Source: Hyphomicrobiales bacterium
GTDB lineage: Bacteria; Pseudomonadota; Alphaproteobacteria; Rhizobiales; Methyloligellaceae
Assembly (NCBI GenBank): GCA_021775555.1
Contig: JAJFHP010000022.1
Span: 56,627-120,626, forward strand
Length of the DNA: 64,000 nt
Direction: 5' to 3'
In this document: in pieces, positions 43,207 to 50,803 of the stretch
Layout of the letters: every line of letters begins with the position of its first letter
Numbering within the stretch: position 1 is the stretch's first letter
Translations under genes and position numbers: made by a program
The notes under the pieces: generated by a model
Told to the model about the DNA's origin: nothing
Database searches by the model: none
The model's input: only the letters and a program-made list of their open reading frames with translations

Positions 43207-43929
43207 CTAACCGGCAGCTTTGGCAAGCGCTTCGGTATCTGGTACCGAGAAACGCCGCCGGCTCGGTTGCTGAATGAGACCCTTGTTCTTCAGGGCGGTG
43301 AACTGCCTGCAGACGGTTTCGTAGGTCAGCCCCAGAAAATCAGCTATCTCGTGTCGTTTCAGATGCAGATCCAGCGCAACCGGCCGCGAGCTCCCATTGT
43401 GGGCGGTCCCGGTGATTGCGGTTCGTGTGGCGAGCATTAGCAGAAGGCTTGCGACCCTCTCTTCTGCTGTTTTCCGCCCAAGCAGAACCATCCAGTCCCG
43501 GGCGGAGTCGAGATCATCCAGTGTCTGCTCCAGGAACCGATGCTTCAAATCTGGAAACTCTTCCAGCATTTGCTCAAAGCCTGAATAAGGAAAACAGCAG
43601 AGCTCGACCTGGGTTGCAGCCTGAGCGTAGTAGGAACTCCTTCTGCCGAACACCTGTCCAAGGCAATCGACGGGGAGGAGCAAATCGACCACTTGCTGAC
43701 GCCCGTCGAACAGGACTTTGGTGAGTTTCACAACACCGGAAATGACGGCGGCAAAGAAATCCGGGTCATCATCGCTTTGCAGGATATTTTCTCCCGGCTC
43801 GAACTTGCGCCTGTTTGCAATTCTCCGGAATTGCAGGAGTTCGTCCTGTTTCAGGGCACCGCACAAACCCTCGCGACGTATGACACAGGAGGCACAGCGC
43901 CCCAGTTCAGATGCTATTTCGGCATCCAT
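43207..43929 (-). CDS. FNR-type Crp-family regulator with Cys cluster
   Basis: 240 aa: a cyclic-nucleotide-binding-like sensor domain preceded by CASCVIRREGLC and an internal Cys at VDCLGQVF, the four-Cys set of oxygen-sensing 4Fe-4S FNR/FnrN proteins; then a C-terminal HTH (HLKRHEIADFLGLTYETVCRQFTALKNKGLIQ). This binds TTGAT-N4-ATCAA sites when oxygen is low. The ATG at 43929 has GGGGAG upstream. It sits between oxygenase genes, with two FNR-like palindromes between it and paralogue 5. It is likely the local or global oxygen regulator. Confidence 0.93.
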   Translation of the reverse strand: MDAEIASELGRCASCVIRREGLCGALKQDELLQFRRIANRRKFEPGENILQSDDDPDFFAAVISGVVKLTKVLFDGRQQVVDLLLPVDCLGQVFGRRSSYYAQAATQVELCCFPYSGFEQMLEEFPDLKHRFLEQTLDDLDSARDWMVLLGRKTAEERVASLLLMLATRTAITGTAHNGSSRPVALDLHLKRHEIADFLGLTYETVCRQFTALKNKGLIQQPSRRRFSVPDTEALAKAAG

Positions 43930-44160
43930 AGACAACTCCCCGTTTGCAGCCACCCAACACACTCTGGCGGCATGAACACAATCGCCGTGTCGTGGCAATC
44001 ATAAGACCGCTAACTCAGAAAATTGAGCAGATTATGTGCCCGGCGCTGAGACCAATTGACGCTTTGTTGTAAATCCATTTGCGGCAGCTAAGGCTCTAGG
44101 AACAGTGCGTATTCCACCAGCCGTAACGACATGCATATGGGAGGCACATCGCGCTGCATA

Positions 44161-44172
44161 TGATCCAGATCA
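44161..44172. promoter_or_regulatory. FNR/FixK-like box in the fnr / oxygenase divergent region
   Basis: TGATCCAGATCA (flanked by A and G), 129 bases before the ATG at 44301 and about 230 bases upstream of the FNR-type gene. Could serve autoregulation or the oxygenase. Confidence 0.55.
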
Positions 44173-44226
44173 GTAAATTGAGTGCTTCCGGTCTCTAGGG
44201 TGGGGTTCCGGTATCATTTCACTGGC

Positions 44227-44238
44227 TGATCCACATCA
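44227..44238. promoter_or_regulatory. Second FNR/FixK-like box in the same divergent region
   Basis: TGATCCACATCA (flanked by C and G), 66 bases after the first site and 63 before the oxygenase ATG. Confidence 0.5.
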
Positions 44239-44300
44239 GCCGGGGAATTCCGATTGACGCGTCGAATGTGATCACGCACCAGCGACAAGGACCGTTTCTC

Positions 44301-45110
44301 ATGAGTAGTGCCCAGGCTGAAATTCAAGAAAAGGCCGGATCGCCGCGCGCCTCATCACCGCGCGCTTCCAAGTCGATTGAGCAGAAAATCATCAAACATC
44401 TCATCCACGCGATCGAGGGCACGGACGCAAACGAAGAGCCTTACTGCCACTATTATCTGGAAAATGCGTTCCCGCCAGATGTCTATGAGGAGATGCTCGA
44501 CCGCCTTCCCGAACCTGAAGACTATCGCCCCCTGAACCTCAAGGAGTGGTCGCGCGAAAACGGAGAAAGCACCCGCGACAGGTTGTTCCTGTCAGAGGAA
44601 GGGCTTTCCGGTTTGCCGGCGAAAACGCGCAAATTCTGGCAGTCAATTGCAACGGCACTCACGAGTGAGTCCCTGAAGCTGGTGATTTTCGCCAAACTCG
44701 CCAAGGATATCGCGTTGCGTTTCGACTGTGATGAGAGAGAGGTGCCTGACATCAAGGGATATCCCAGGGCCGTTTTGATGCGCGATACGGAAGGCTACCG
44801 CATCAAGCCCCATCCCGATGGCACCAACCGGATTGTCACGATGTTGTATTACCTGCCCCACGACAGGAGCCAGGAGGATCTCGGGACATCGGTTTATGTG
44901 CGCCAACCCTGGACGAAACGCCTGCTTGGAGACAAGTTCAAAGAGGTTGCCCGGTTCCCGTTCCGCCCCAACAGCTCATGTGCCTTCGTGGTCAACCGTC
45001 TGCCCGAGAAAACCAGCTGGCATGGCAGGGAGTTGGTCAGCGCCGATGCCGGAGTGCGCAATCTCATCCTGTGTCAGTACCGGGTGAGCGACGACGAGCA
45101 TCATTACTGA
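44301..45110 (+). CDS. 2OG-Fe(II) oxygenase, paralogue 5
   Basis: 269 aa, longer at the N-terminus (a Ser/Arg-rich stretch SPRASSPRASKSIEQK) than the others. H-x-D in RIKPHPDGTNRIVTMLYYLP, distal His in KTSWHGRELVSADAGVRNLILCQYRVSDDEHHY with the Arg, and HYYLENAFPPDVYEEMLDRLP as in similar oxygenases. The ATG at 44301 is chosen over the track start at 44268. It is the most distant of the five paralogues. Two FNR-like palindromes precede it. Substrate unknown. Confidence 0.85.
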   Translation: MSSAQAEIQEKAGSPRASSPRASKSIEQKIIKHLIHAIEGTDANEEPYCHYYLENAFPPDVYEEMLDRLPEPEDYRPLNLKEWSRENGESTRDRLFLSEEGLSGLPAKTRKFWQSIATALTSESLKLVIFAKLAKDIALRFDCDEREVPDIKGYPRAVLMRDTEGYRIKPHPDGTNRIVTMLYYLPHDRSQEDLGTSVYVRQPWTKRLLGDKFKEVARFPFRPNSSCAFVVNRLPEKTSWHGRELVSADAGVRNLILCQYRVSDDEHHY

Positions 45111-45176
45111 TAAGGCGCTGAAAAAAAATCTAGGCTACGCTGGTGAAGGAGAAGTAAGGGCGCAAGCGATAATAGT

Positions 45177-45232
45177 AGCTGGTGCCCACGAGTTGAATTG
45201 AAACGCTGGCCTCTCCCTTACCAAGGGAGTGC
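45177..45232 (-). repeat. Degenerate copy of tRNA-Thr 3' region (left attachment-like repeat)
   Basis: 56 bases match the tRNA-Thr gene 3' part at 47881-47936 at 53 of 56 positions, from the CCA end through the anticodon stem. This is not a functional tRNA, as the 5' half is missing. It marks the left junction of a site-specifically integrated island. Confidence 0.9.
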
Positions 45233-45355
45233 GGATCATTGAATTTATTGAGAAAATTATTTTTTCCCCGTGTTTTCCCCGTACTGTAATCTAAATGTGT
45301 CCAAAAATGGAGATTGTCGGAATGGTTTTGGTGTCCCATTTGATAGAGCGTTGAT

Positions 45356-46108
45356 ATGGCTAAGCTAGTTCGATTTATATACCGGTTCGATTTTAGCGAA
45401 GTCTGCAGTCGATATCTCAATTGTCCAGGAACCGCTTATGAGATTCTGAATTCCGTTGAAGAAAAGTTTTGGGACACCGTATCCGACAACGTACAAAATC
45501 GAGCTTTGTCCGCTGTCTATAAATCGGAAAATAAGGTGTATCGAGAACTAAACTTTCTGCCTTTTAACGTGAATGGTTCAGTAGAATTCCTCAGTGGCGG
45601 CATTGATATTGATGATCTTCGTAAAGATCCCAGTTTTGTTGCCATCAGCAAGCTGACAAATGATTTTTGTCATAAGTTCGAGGTCCACGGTCTTGCGCGC
45701 GCCGGCATTCGTTTGTTCCTTGTCGAAAGTGCGGCAGGTGATCAGGAAACATTTTTGGGAAGAAGCAAAAGGATCGTCCGCGATGATGTGATCGTTGCTG
45801 TCAATGACAACTTGGGTGAACTGACAGATATCGCGTTTAGTTTGGAGGGTAAGGGAGAGGATCAAATTTTCTACCGCGTCTCCTTCGGTCCGTTAGTAGA
45901 AGAAGACACGGATAAATATCTGTTTCCTAAAGGTAAACCGGAAAAAAAGGACTTGTTCATCGAAAGTGGTTATAATTTTATGAGCGATATGGATTTCTAC
46001 GAGAAAGATTTTTCCATCCAAGAATTTACATTGGAAAAATGGGCTCGTACTAAAGTGGGTAAGGCTTCAATTTTCATGACTGAGTTCTCTAAGCTTATGA
46101 TCAGTTAG
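45356..46108 (+). CDS. Hypothetical protein of the tRNA-Thr island, 250 aa
   Basis: 250 residues of soluble mixed alpha/beta look (MAKLVRFIYRFDFSEVCSRYLN...). No family recognised. It has a central segment (FEVHGLARAGIRLFLVESAAGDQETFLGRSKRIVRDDVIVAVNDNLGELTDIAF) and no transmembrane helix or obvious catalytic motif. The ATG at 45356 lies 123 bases inside the left repeat. It is the first gene of the three-gene unit; ten bases separate it from the next. In similar islands, such first genes are often sensors or effectors, but that is a guess. Confidence 0.75.
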   Translation: MAKLVRFIYRFDFSEVCSRYLNCPGTAYEILNSVEEKFWDTVSDNVQNRALSAVYKSENKVYRELNFLPFNVNGSVEFLSGGIDIDDLRKDPSFVAISKLTNDFCHKFEVHGLARAGIRLFLVESAAGDQETFLGRSKRIVRDDVIVAVNDNLGELTDIAFSLEGKGEDQIFYRVSFGPLVEEDTDKYLFPKGKPEKKDLFIESGYNFMSDMDFYEKDFSIQEFTLEKWARTKVGKASIFMTEFSKLMIS

Positions 46109-46118
46109 CGGAATCACA

Positions 46119-46595
46119 ATGGTTACTAACCCAACTGCATTTTTGGATTCGGGCCTGGCGCTAAAGCAAAATAGTCCGGTAACTAACCGACGCTCTGAAA
46201 CTAATGTCGGCCATGACGAAGACGGTGAGCTGACTAAGCTTGAGACCATCGAAAAAGCTGACATCTATTACAAAAAAGAAATGGTTAAGTTGGACGTGAA
46301 ATTGCCGCTGGCGGACCCAATCCACGTGGAACGCGTCAAAGGTGTCATCACTCAGGTCGACGCTGTTGTCATTACATTGAAATGCAAGCTGTCCAACGAT
46401 CATGAACGGCTCATCGAAATTCCCACAGCGTTAGTGCCCCATAATTTGTCTCACTTTGGCGCTCCGGTTTGGATTTCAGTTGATACGGATGGTGGAATTC
46501 GACGAATTTCAATAACTGAGAGGGAGGAGATCGATCCCATTGCTCCTCCAGAAGATGCAGATGTGATTGATGCGTGGATCAATAAGCAGGACTAA
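46119..46595 (+). CDS. Hypothetical protein of the tRNA-Thr island, 158 aa
   Basis: 158 residues; the N-terminal 50 are polar and possibly disordered (NRRSETNVGHDEDGEL), and the rest is a beta-rich acidic domain (KLDVKLPLADPIHVERVKGVITQVDAVVITLKCKLSNDHERLIEIPTALVPHNL) like a small SH3/OB-type fold. No family recognised. Its stop TAA is directly followed by the ATG of the hydrolase gene (TAAATG), so translation is coupled. Confidence 0.75.
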   Translation: MVTNPTAFLDSGLALKQNSPVTNRRSETNVGHDEDGELTKLETIEKADIYYKKEMVKLDVKLPLADPIHVERVKGVITQVDAVVITLKCKLSNDHERLIEIPTALVPHNLSHFGAPVWISVDTDGGIRRISITEREEIDPIAPPEDADVIDAWINKQD

Positions 46596-47708
46596 ATGCT
46601 ACGTTTTCACGTCCTGAATGTAGGACAAGGCGACTCAATAATTGTCGAGCACATAGGGTCAGACGGCCATTCATTTGGACTGATCGATTCTAACGCCGAA
46701 CGCGGTACGCCACCGAAAGCTCTTACAAAACTTGTAGAACTCGGCGCGAAACAACTTTCATTCATTTGCATGACTCATCCCCACCGCGACCATTATCGCG
46801 GACTACACGCTGTGCTAAAATATTTCTCAGGAGGAATCGATCAATTCTTCTCTTTTCCAGCAGGGGAGTTTTTTGGCCAGAAGGCGAGGCAGCTTGCAGG
46901 GCGATACCGGGAATTGGCAAATAGTCAGGATGATCAGTCAGTCGCGAGTGATGCGTACGAATTCATCCGAATTCTGATGGAGATGGACGATCAGTTCGGA
47001 TTCGCAAATATTGTCCAATTGTCAGGTCCCTACAACGAAGTTCCAGTCGTAGGCTTCGACGATGTCGAGATCTTTAGCGCATTGCCGTATTTGTTTTACA
47101 AAGATGCCTACCTCAGACGAGTGAGAGATGGCGATCCATCAATCTTTGAAAGCGAGAAAGAAAATGATCTGAGCGTGGTGCTGGTGTTCCGCTACAAAGA
47201 TATCAACGTTCTTTTGGGGGGGGATGCGACGGCCAAAAATTGGACCAGACGGCTAGGACATGAAGTGACTCGCAATCTTACAAAGATTGATAGTACCGCA
47301 GTTAAGTTGCCTCACCATGGCTCCAAGCATGATTGCACGGATGATGCTTTTGAGGTCGCTTTCTCGTCCGAGGCTGACGGCATGAAATACGCACTTATTT
47401 CAGCTAACGGCGTAAAGTTGCCAGATCATGAGGTGCTCCAGTCTTTAGAAGCGAGGGGCATCCGTCCATACTGTACGAATTTGCATCCTGCTTGCGGCAA
47501 TAATATTCAATTGTTGCTCCAGAAATCTGACCTTGATCCGGTCTTGGCTTCGTACATAAATCAGCTCTCTGTCGACGCCGTTTCTCAGCCCTGCCAAGGT
47601 GACATAACATTCACAATCAAATCAGACGGTACGCAACAAATTGATCGAGAGTACCAAGTGCCGTGCGGTTTTCGTGGTGAACTAGAAATGTTCAGTAGCA
47701 GTAGCTAG
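46596..47708 (+). CDS. Metallo-beta-lactamase-fold hydrolase, ComEC-like
   Basis: 370-residue cytoplasmic hydrolase with the MBL-fold HxHxDH motif CMTHPHRDHYRG, the later LLGGDATAKNW and the third His pair KLPHHGSKHD. The wording FHVLNVGQGDSIIVEH...LIDSNAERGTPPK...LTKLVELGAKQLSFICMTH is that of the ComEC/Rec2 C-terminal MBL domain as a stand-alone protein. Such stand-alone enzymes occur in defence and conflict islands as nucleases, so a nuclease role is plausible. The substrate is not known. No transmembrane helix was seen, unlike full ComEC. Confidence 0.85.
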   Translation: MLRFHVLNVGQGDSIIVEHIGSDGHSFGLIDSNAERGTPPKALTKLVELGAKQLSFICMTHPHRDHYRGLHAVLKYFSGGIDQFFSFPAGEFFGQKARQLAGRYRELANSQDDQSVASDAYEFIRILMEMDDQFGFANIVQLSGPYNEVPVVGFDDVEIFSALPYLFYKDAYLRRVRDGDPSIFESEKENDLSVVLVFRYKDINVLLGGDATAKNWTRRLGHEVTRNLTKIDSTAVKLPHHGSKHDCTDDAFEVAFSSEADGMKYALISANGVKLPDHEVLQSLEARGIRPYCTNLHPACGNNIQLLLQKSDLDPVLASYINQLSVDAVSQPCQGDITFTIKSDGTQQIDREYQVPCGFRGELEMFSSSS

Positions 47709-47722
47709 TTCGAATATGAACT

Positions 47723-47795
47723 GAACATGCGCATGCCCCAGGAATACACTGCGAACATCTTCCCCGGGTTTTTCCCCGGTTCTGTGCGCATGTTC
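47723..47795. repeat. Inverted repeat near the island's right end
   Basis: GAACATGCGCA (47723-47733) and TGCGCATGTTC (47785-47795) are perfect 11-base arms separated by 51 bases that include the CCCCGGG-TTTTTCCCCGG stretch. Together with the adjacent 10-bp tandem repeats this forms a dense non-coding repeat zone between the last gene and the tRNA. Confidence 0.8.
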
Positions 47796-47800
47796 GTGCA

Positions 47801-47830
47801 GTGTTCTGCAGTGTTCTGCAGTGTTATGCA
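47801..47830 (+). repeat. 10-bp tandem repeat (GTGTTCTGCA, three copies)
   Basis: Copies at 47801-47810 and 47811-47820 are identical; the third, 47821-47830, has one change (GTGTTATGCA). Related fragments precede (TGTTCGTGCA). Confidence 0.9.
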
Positions 47831-47883
47831 GAATTGAGATTTTCCAAAAGCCGGAAATTCTCTTTGTTTTCTAAGGGGTAAGC

Positions 47884-47958
47884 TGGTGCCCACGAGTGGA
47901 ATTGAACCACTGGCCTCTCCCTTACCAAGGGAGTGCTCTACCCCTGAGCTACGTGGGC
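47884..47958 (-). tRNA. tRNA-Thr (anticodon GGT)
   Basis: Full cloverleaf on the minus strand: acceptor GCCCACG pairs with CGTGGGC, D-arm GTAGCTCAGGGGTAGAGCA, anticodon stem CTCCC/GGGAG around TTGGTAA (anticodon GGT), T-arm CCAGTGGTTCAATTCCACT, then ACCA (CCA is encoded). The 3' part is duplicated at 45177, so the gene is an integration site and remains functional. Confidence 0.96.
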
Positions 47959-48289
47959 GAAAAGTGACGGGCTGAATTAGCCGGTCAAGTCGCGGGGACA
48001 CTGCCATAGGGTTCACCCTTGTGCAAGATGCGTGAAGCAGCCCGGGGCTGGGATGAACACCGATCATGGCCAACCCTGTTGTAGTTCCGTCACATCGGCC
48101 AAAAAAACATCTGAATTCAAACGCTTTTGCCTTTTACACGCCGCAATTTTGACGCCAGCATGGGGCCCTCCGTGGGCTGAACATGTTTTTTTTGGCCCGC
48201 TGGGCATGAAATTACGCGCTGCACGCCCTATCTCCTAGGGGTTGGACTGATTCCTGGGAGGGCGGTGCCGTGTAACAGCGCCAACGCCG
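47959..48289. other. Intergenic region, no gene recognised
   Basis: About 330 bases between the tRNA-Thr gene and the TPR/outer-membrane gene. The tRNA promoter must lie here. Short track ORFs (such as 48032-48238) show no family resemblance. I see nothing else in it. Confidence 0.4.
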
Positions 48290-49471
48290 ATGGCTATATG
48301 CATGCGTAATATGCGCAATAAAAACAACACGGTATCAGGCCTCTGGCGCGTGCTCGCCATGGCCGCACTGGCTGTCTTCGCGACGCCTGTGATCGCGCTT
48401 GGCGATGAGATCACGGCCGTTTTTGATCAGCTTTTATCCACTCCTGATGATCCCGCCCTCAATCTTCGCTATGCGGAACTGGCCATGGCGCAGGGCGAAA
48501 CGCGAAAAGCGCTCGCCGCCTATGAGCGGGTCCTGGCGCGCGATCCTGAAAATGCCGAGGCGCGGCGCGCCTACCGGAAAGCCAAGCTGCAATTGCAGCC
48601 CAGTGTGAGAGCGTTCACGCTCACCACTGGCCTTTCTTTTGAATCCAATCCGCGCCAGGTGCCCGGCGGTTCCGCGCAACATAATGAAGATGTTTCGCTT
48701 GAAGCAAGCATCCTCATGTATGACGAGCGCACGCTTGCGGGCCGCCGCTGGCGCACGCTGGGCCACGCCAGCGGTCATCTGCTGCTGGAGACGGATGATC
48801 TGAACGACGCCACTTTCTCCCTCGCCTCGGGGCCAATCTTCGACATCTCCAAAAAGACACAGCTTCATATCGCGCCGGGCGCGGCGATGGCCATTCTCGA
48901 TGACGACTGGCTCTACCAGGATGGCCTGGTGCGCATTGCGCTTGAACGCCGCAACAAGGGCAACGGGCAAAGCGTGACGACCACGGTCAAGTACCGCGAT
49001 ACAAATTCCAGTTTCAATGGCGATGACGGGTTGATCGTGAAGGTGGACGGGCGCTTTCTCCAGACCAATCGGTTCCGGGCGGGCGATGCGTTCTATTTTC
49101 TGCCGCGGTTCACATATTCCGAACCCGGCGGCAACGGGCCGGGGCGCGTCTTCCAGAGTGCGCTGTTTCCCGGCAATTACATCGAGTATGGCGCGCGCCT
49201 GGCCTATTTTATGCCGGTGGCGAACAAGCGGGCCTTTCTCGGAGCCGGCATTGGTGTGTACCAGCGTGATTACGACCAGAATGTCGCCTTTGGCACCAAG
49301 GATCGCTCTGACGTGATGTTTGTGCCGACAGCGCATTTCCTGGTGACGAATGTGCGTGGCTCCAAGTTCGATTTCCGGCTGGATTATCGATTTGAGAATA
49401 ATGACTCCAATGATTCCCTTGAGGATTTCGACAATCACGTGGCTTCGGCCAGAATCGTGAGGAAATACTGA
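48290..49471 (+). CDS. TPR plus outer-membrane beta-barrel protein
   Basis: 393 aa: signal peptide-like N-terminus (VLAMAALAVFATPVIALGDE), a short TPR/Hsp70-like region (DPALNLRYAELAMAQGETRKALAAYERVLARDPENAEARRAYRKAK), then a barrel of about 280 residues with alternating strands (FTLTTGLSFESNPRQV; FDFRLDYRFENND; final HVASARIVRKY). The pattern suggests an outer-membrane channel or adhesin of the DUF560/Slam-like type, in which a TPR domain precedes a 14-strand barrel. ATG alternatives at 48290 and 48302. It shares one base with the FecR-S74 gene (TGATG), so the two may work together in surface display or secretion, which is inference. Confidence 0.75.
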   Translation: MAICMRNMRNKNNTVSGLWRVLAMAALAVFATPVIALGDEITAVFDQLLSTPDDPALNLRYAELAMAQGETRKALAAYERVLARDPENAEARRAYRKAKLQLQPSVRAFTLTTGLSFESNPRQVPGGSAQHNEDVSLEASILMYDERTLAGRRWRTLGHASGHLLLETDDLNDATFSLASGPIFDISKKTQLHIAPGAAMAILDDDWLYQDGLVRIALERRNKGNGQSVTTTVKYRDTNSSFNGDDGLIVKVDGRFLQTNRFRAGDAFYFLPRFTYSEPGGNGPGRVFQSALFPGNYIEYGARLAYFMPVANKRAFLGAGIGVYQRDYDQNVAFGTKDRSDVMFVPTAHFLVTNVRGSKFDFRLDYRFENNDSNDSLEDFDNHVASARIVRKY

Positions 49472-50514
49472 TGCTGCGCTTTATTTCACTCATGTTGCTA
49501 GTCTTCGCGCTGCTCTCGGGCGCGGGCGAAGCTCAAGCAGCGCGTATCGGTGTGGCATCAGTGGTCAAGAACCAGGTCAGCGGTTCTGGTGGCGGCACCC
49601 ATGTCATCAATGTGGGCACGGGCATCTTTCAGAATGAAGTGATCTCGACAGGCCCTGAAAGCTCGGCCCAGCTCCTGTTCCGCGATGAAACCAGCATGAC
49701 CATCGGGGCGAGCGCAAAGGTGAAGCTGGACAAGTTCGTTTATGACTCGCACAGCAAGTCCGGCGATGTGGTCGTCAATGTTCTGCAGGGCACGTTCCGT
49801 TTCGTTTCCGGCTCGGTGAAGCCAGGCGGCTATACCATCAAGACACCGGTCGCCACGGTGGGCCTGCGCGGAACCATCGTCGAAGGGTTCATGAGCGCCA
49901 ATAGTCTTCTGCTGGTTATCGTGGAGGGTTCGGTTGTCGTGACCACCGCCAGCGGTGCTACGGTCACGCTGAATGCCGGGCAATATATTACCGTGGCGAG
50001 CAATGGCGCCATAACGGGCCCCAGTCCCTGGACCGGCCGCACGCTTGATATTGAAAGCGGGCACGAATTCATCCTGGATACGGAGAAAGCGACCGAGGAT
50101 CAGCGCAACCAGTTTAACGATGCGATCGACAGCCGCGATATCGATATCACATTTCCGGACACCTCCACCACTGGAGGTGGAGGTGGTGTGATAAAATCTG
50201 ACATTCGTCTCAAACACGACATCCGTCAACTCGCGACCCTCGAGACTGGCATCAAGGTTTATTCCTTCAAATATCTGTGGAAGGACACGGAATATGTCGG
50301 CGTGATGGCACAGGATCTGTTGCGCGACCCAGTCTTCAAGCAAGCAGTGTTGCTGATGCCCAATGGCTTCTACGCGGTAAACTACACGATGCTTGGCCTG
50401 AAAATGACGACGCTGGCTGAGTGGAAAAAACACGGGGCTGCAACTGTTTTTTCACGGGGACGGGCGGTCCCGTTTAAGGCGAGCGTGAGCGTGCAACCGG
50501 CTCCTGGAAACTAG
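49471..50514 (+). CDS. FecR-domain protein with C-terminal peptidase S74 (intramolecular chaperone) domain
   Basis: 347 aa: signal peptide, a FecR-like domain (GTGIFQNEVISTGPESSAQLLFRDETSMTIGASAKVKLDKFVYD...TIKTPVATVGLRGTI), a Gly-rich linker (TTGGGGGV) and a C-terminal S74 segment (SDIRLKHDIRQLATLETGIKVYSFKYLWKDTEYVGVMAQDLL...). S74 domains usually auto-cleave after aiding trimer folding of phage tail spikes and some surface proteins; the usual Ser is the S of KSDIRLKHDI. The combination with FecR is unusual but recurs in alphaproteobacteria. Paired with the barrel protein upstream, it is probably exported to the cell surface. Confidence 0.8.
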   Translation: MLRFISLMLLVFALLSGAGEAQAARIGVASVVKNQVSGSGGGTHVINVGTGIFQNEVISTGPESSAQLLFRDETSMTIGASAKVKLDKFVYDSHSKSGDVVVNVLQGTFRFVSGSVKPGGYTIKTPVATVGLRGTIVEGFMSANSLLLVIVEGSVVVTTASGATVTLNAGQYITVASNGAITGPSPWTGRTLDIESGHEFILDTEKATEDQRNQFNDAIDSRDIDITFPDTSTTGGGGGVIKSDIRLKHDIRQLATLETGIKVYSFKYLWKDTEYVGVMAQDLLRDPVFKQAVLLMPNGFYAVNYTMLGLKMTTLAEWKKHGAATVFSRGRAVPFKASVSVQPAPGN

Positions 50515-50540
50515 ATGCATTTGGCAATATCGGGGCAAGG

Positions 50541-50690
50541 GTGAGCAGCAAGGACAGAAAAAACACCGGCGAGGAACGAAAGAACCGCCTTGCGGCTGAA
50601 TTGCGCGCCAATCTGAAACGGCGCAAGGCGAAGACAAAGGACGCCGTTACAACCCAGATTACAAAGGCAAACGAGGATGGTCACCGGTAA
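50541..50690 (+). CDS. Small basic protein, 49 aa
   Basis: GTG-started ORF below the track cutoff: [34 protein letters not shown]... The [21 protein letters not shown] core is a conserved small alphaproteobacterial protein found just before murA. It is highly basic and probably nucleic-acid- or ribosome-associated, which is inference. GGGGCAAGG precedes the start. Confidence 0.7.
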   Translation: MSSKDRKNTGEERKNRLAAELRANLKRRKAKTKDAVTTQITKANEDGHR

Positions 50691-50803
50691 CGCTTTTGCC
50701 GAGCCCGTGTTGCGATCTGCTGGCAGCGGCATTAGATCAGGGTATAGAATTATCACCGCGCCTTCTGGAAGCGGAATCTCAGGACAGAATTGGTGTTGGC
50801 ATC

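Larger units (their letters stand above)
45233..47880. mobile_element. Small integrase-less island at tRNA-Thr
   Basis: About 2.65 kb between the 56-bp direct repeats. It is visibly more AT-rich than the flanking genome, carries three tightly packed plus-strand genes (250 aa, 158 aa, 370 aa) and no integrase. TTCCCCGTGTTTTCCCCG near the left end (about 45267) and TTCCCCGGGTTTTTCCCCGG near the right end (about 47760) are similar and may be terminal recombination-related sequence. The island was probably mobilised by an integrase elsewhere. A defence or other conditional function is inference. Confidence 0.75.

Noticed and set aside
47801-47830. 10-bp tandem repeat as a CRISPR array
   Set aside because: Repeats are contiguous and short, with no spacers and no cas genes; no CRISPR array was seen in the window.
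47705-48073. 122-aa minus-strand ORF across tRNA-Thr
   Set aside because: It runs through the tRNA gene and repeat zone; the 'SLGKGEAS' residues shared with 45130-45420 come from the duplicated tRNA sequence, not from a protein.
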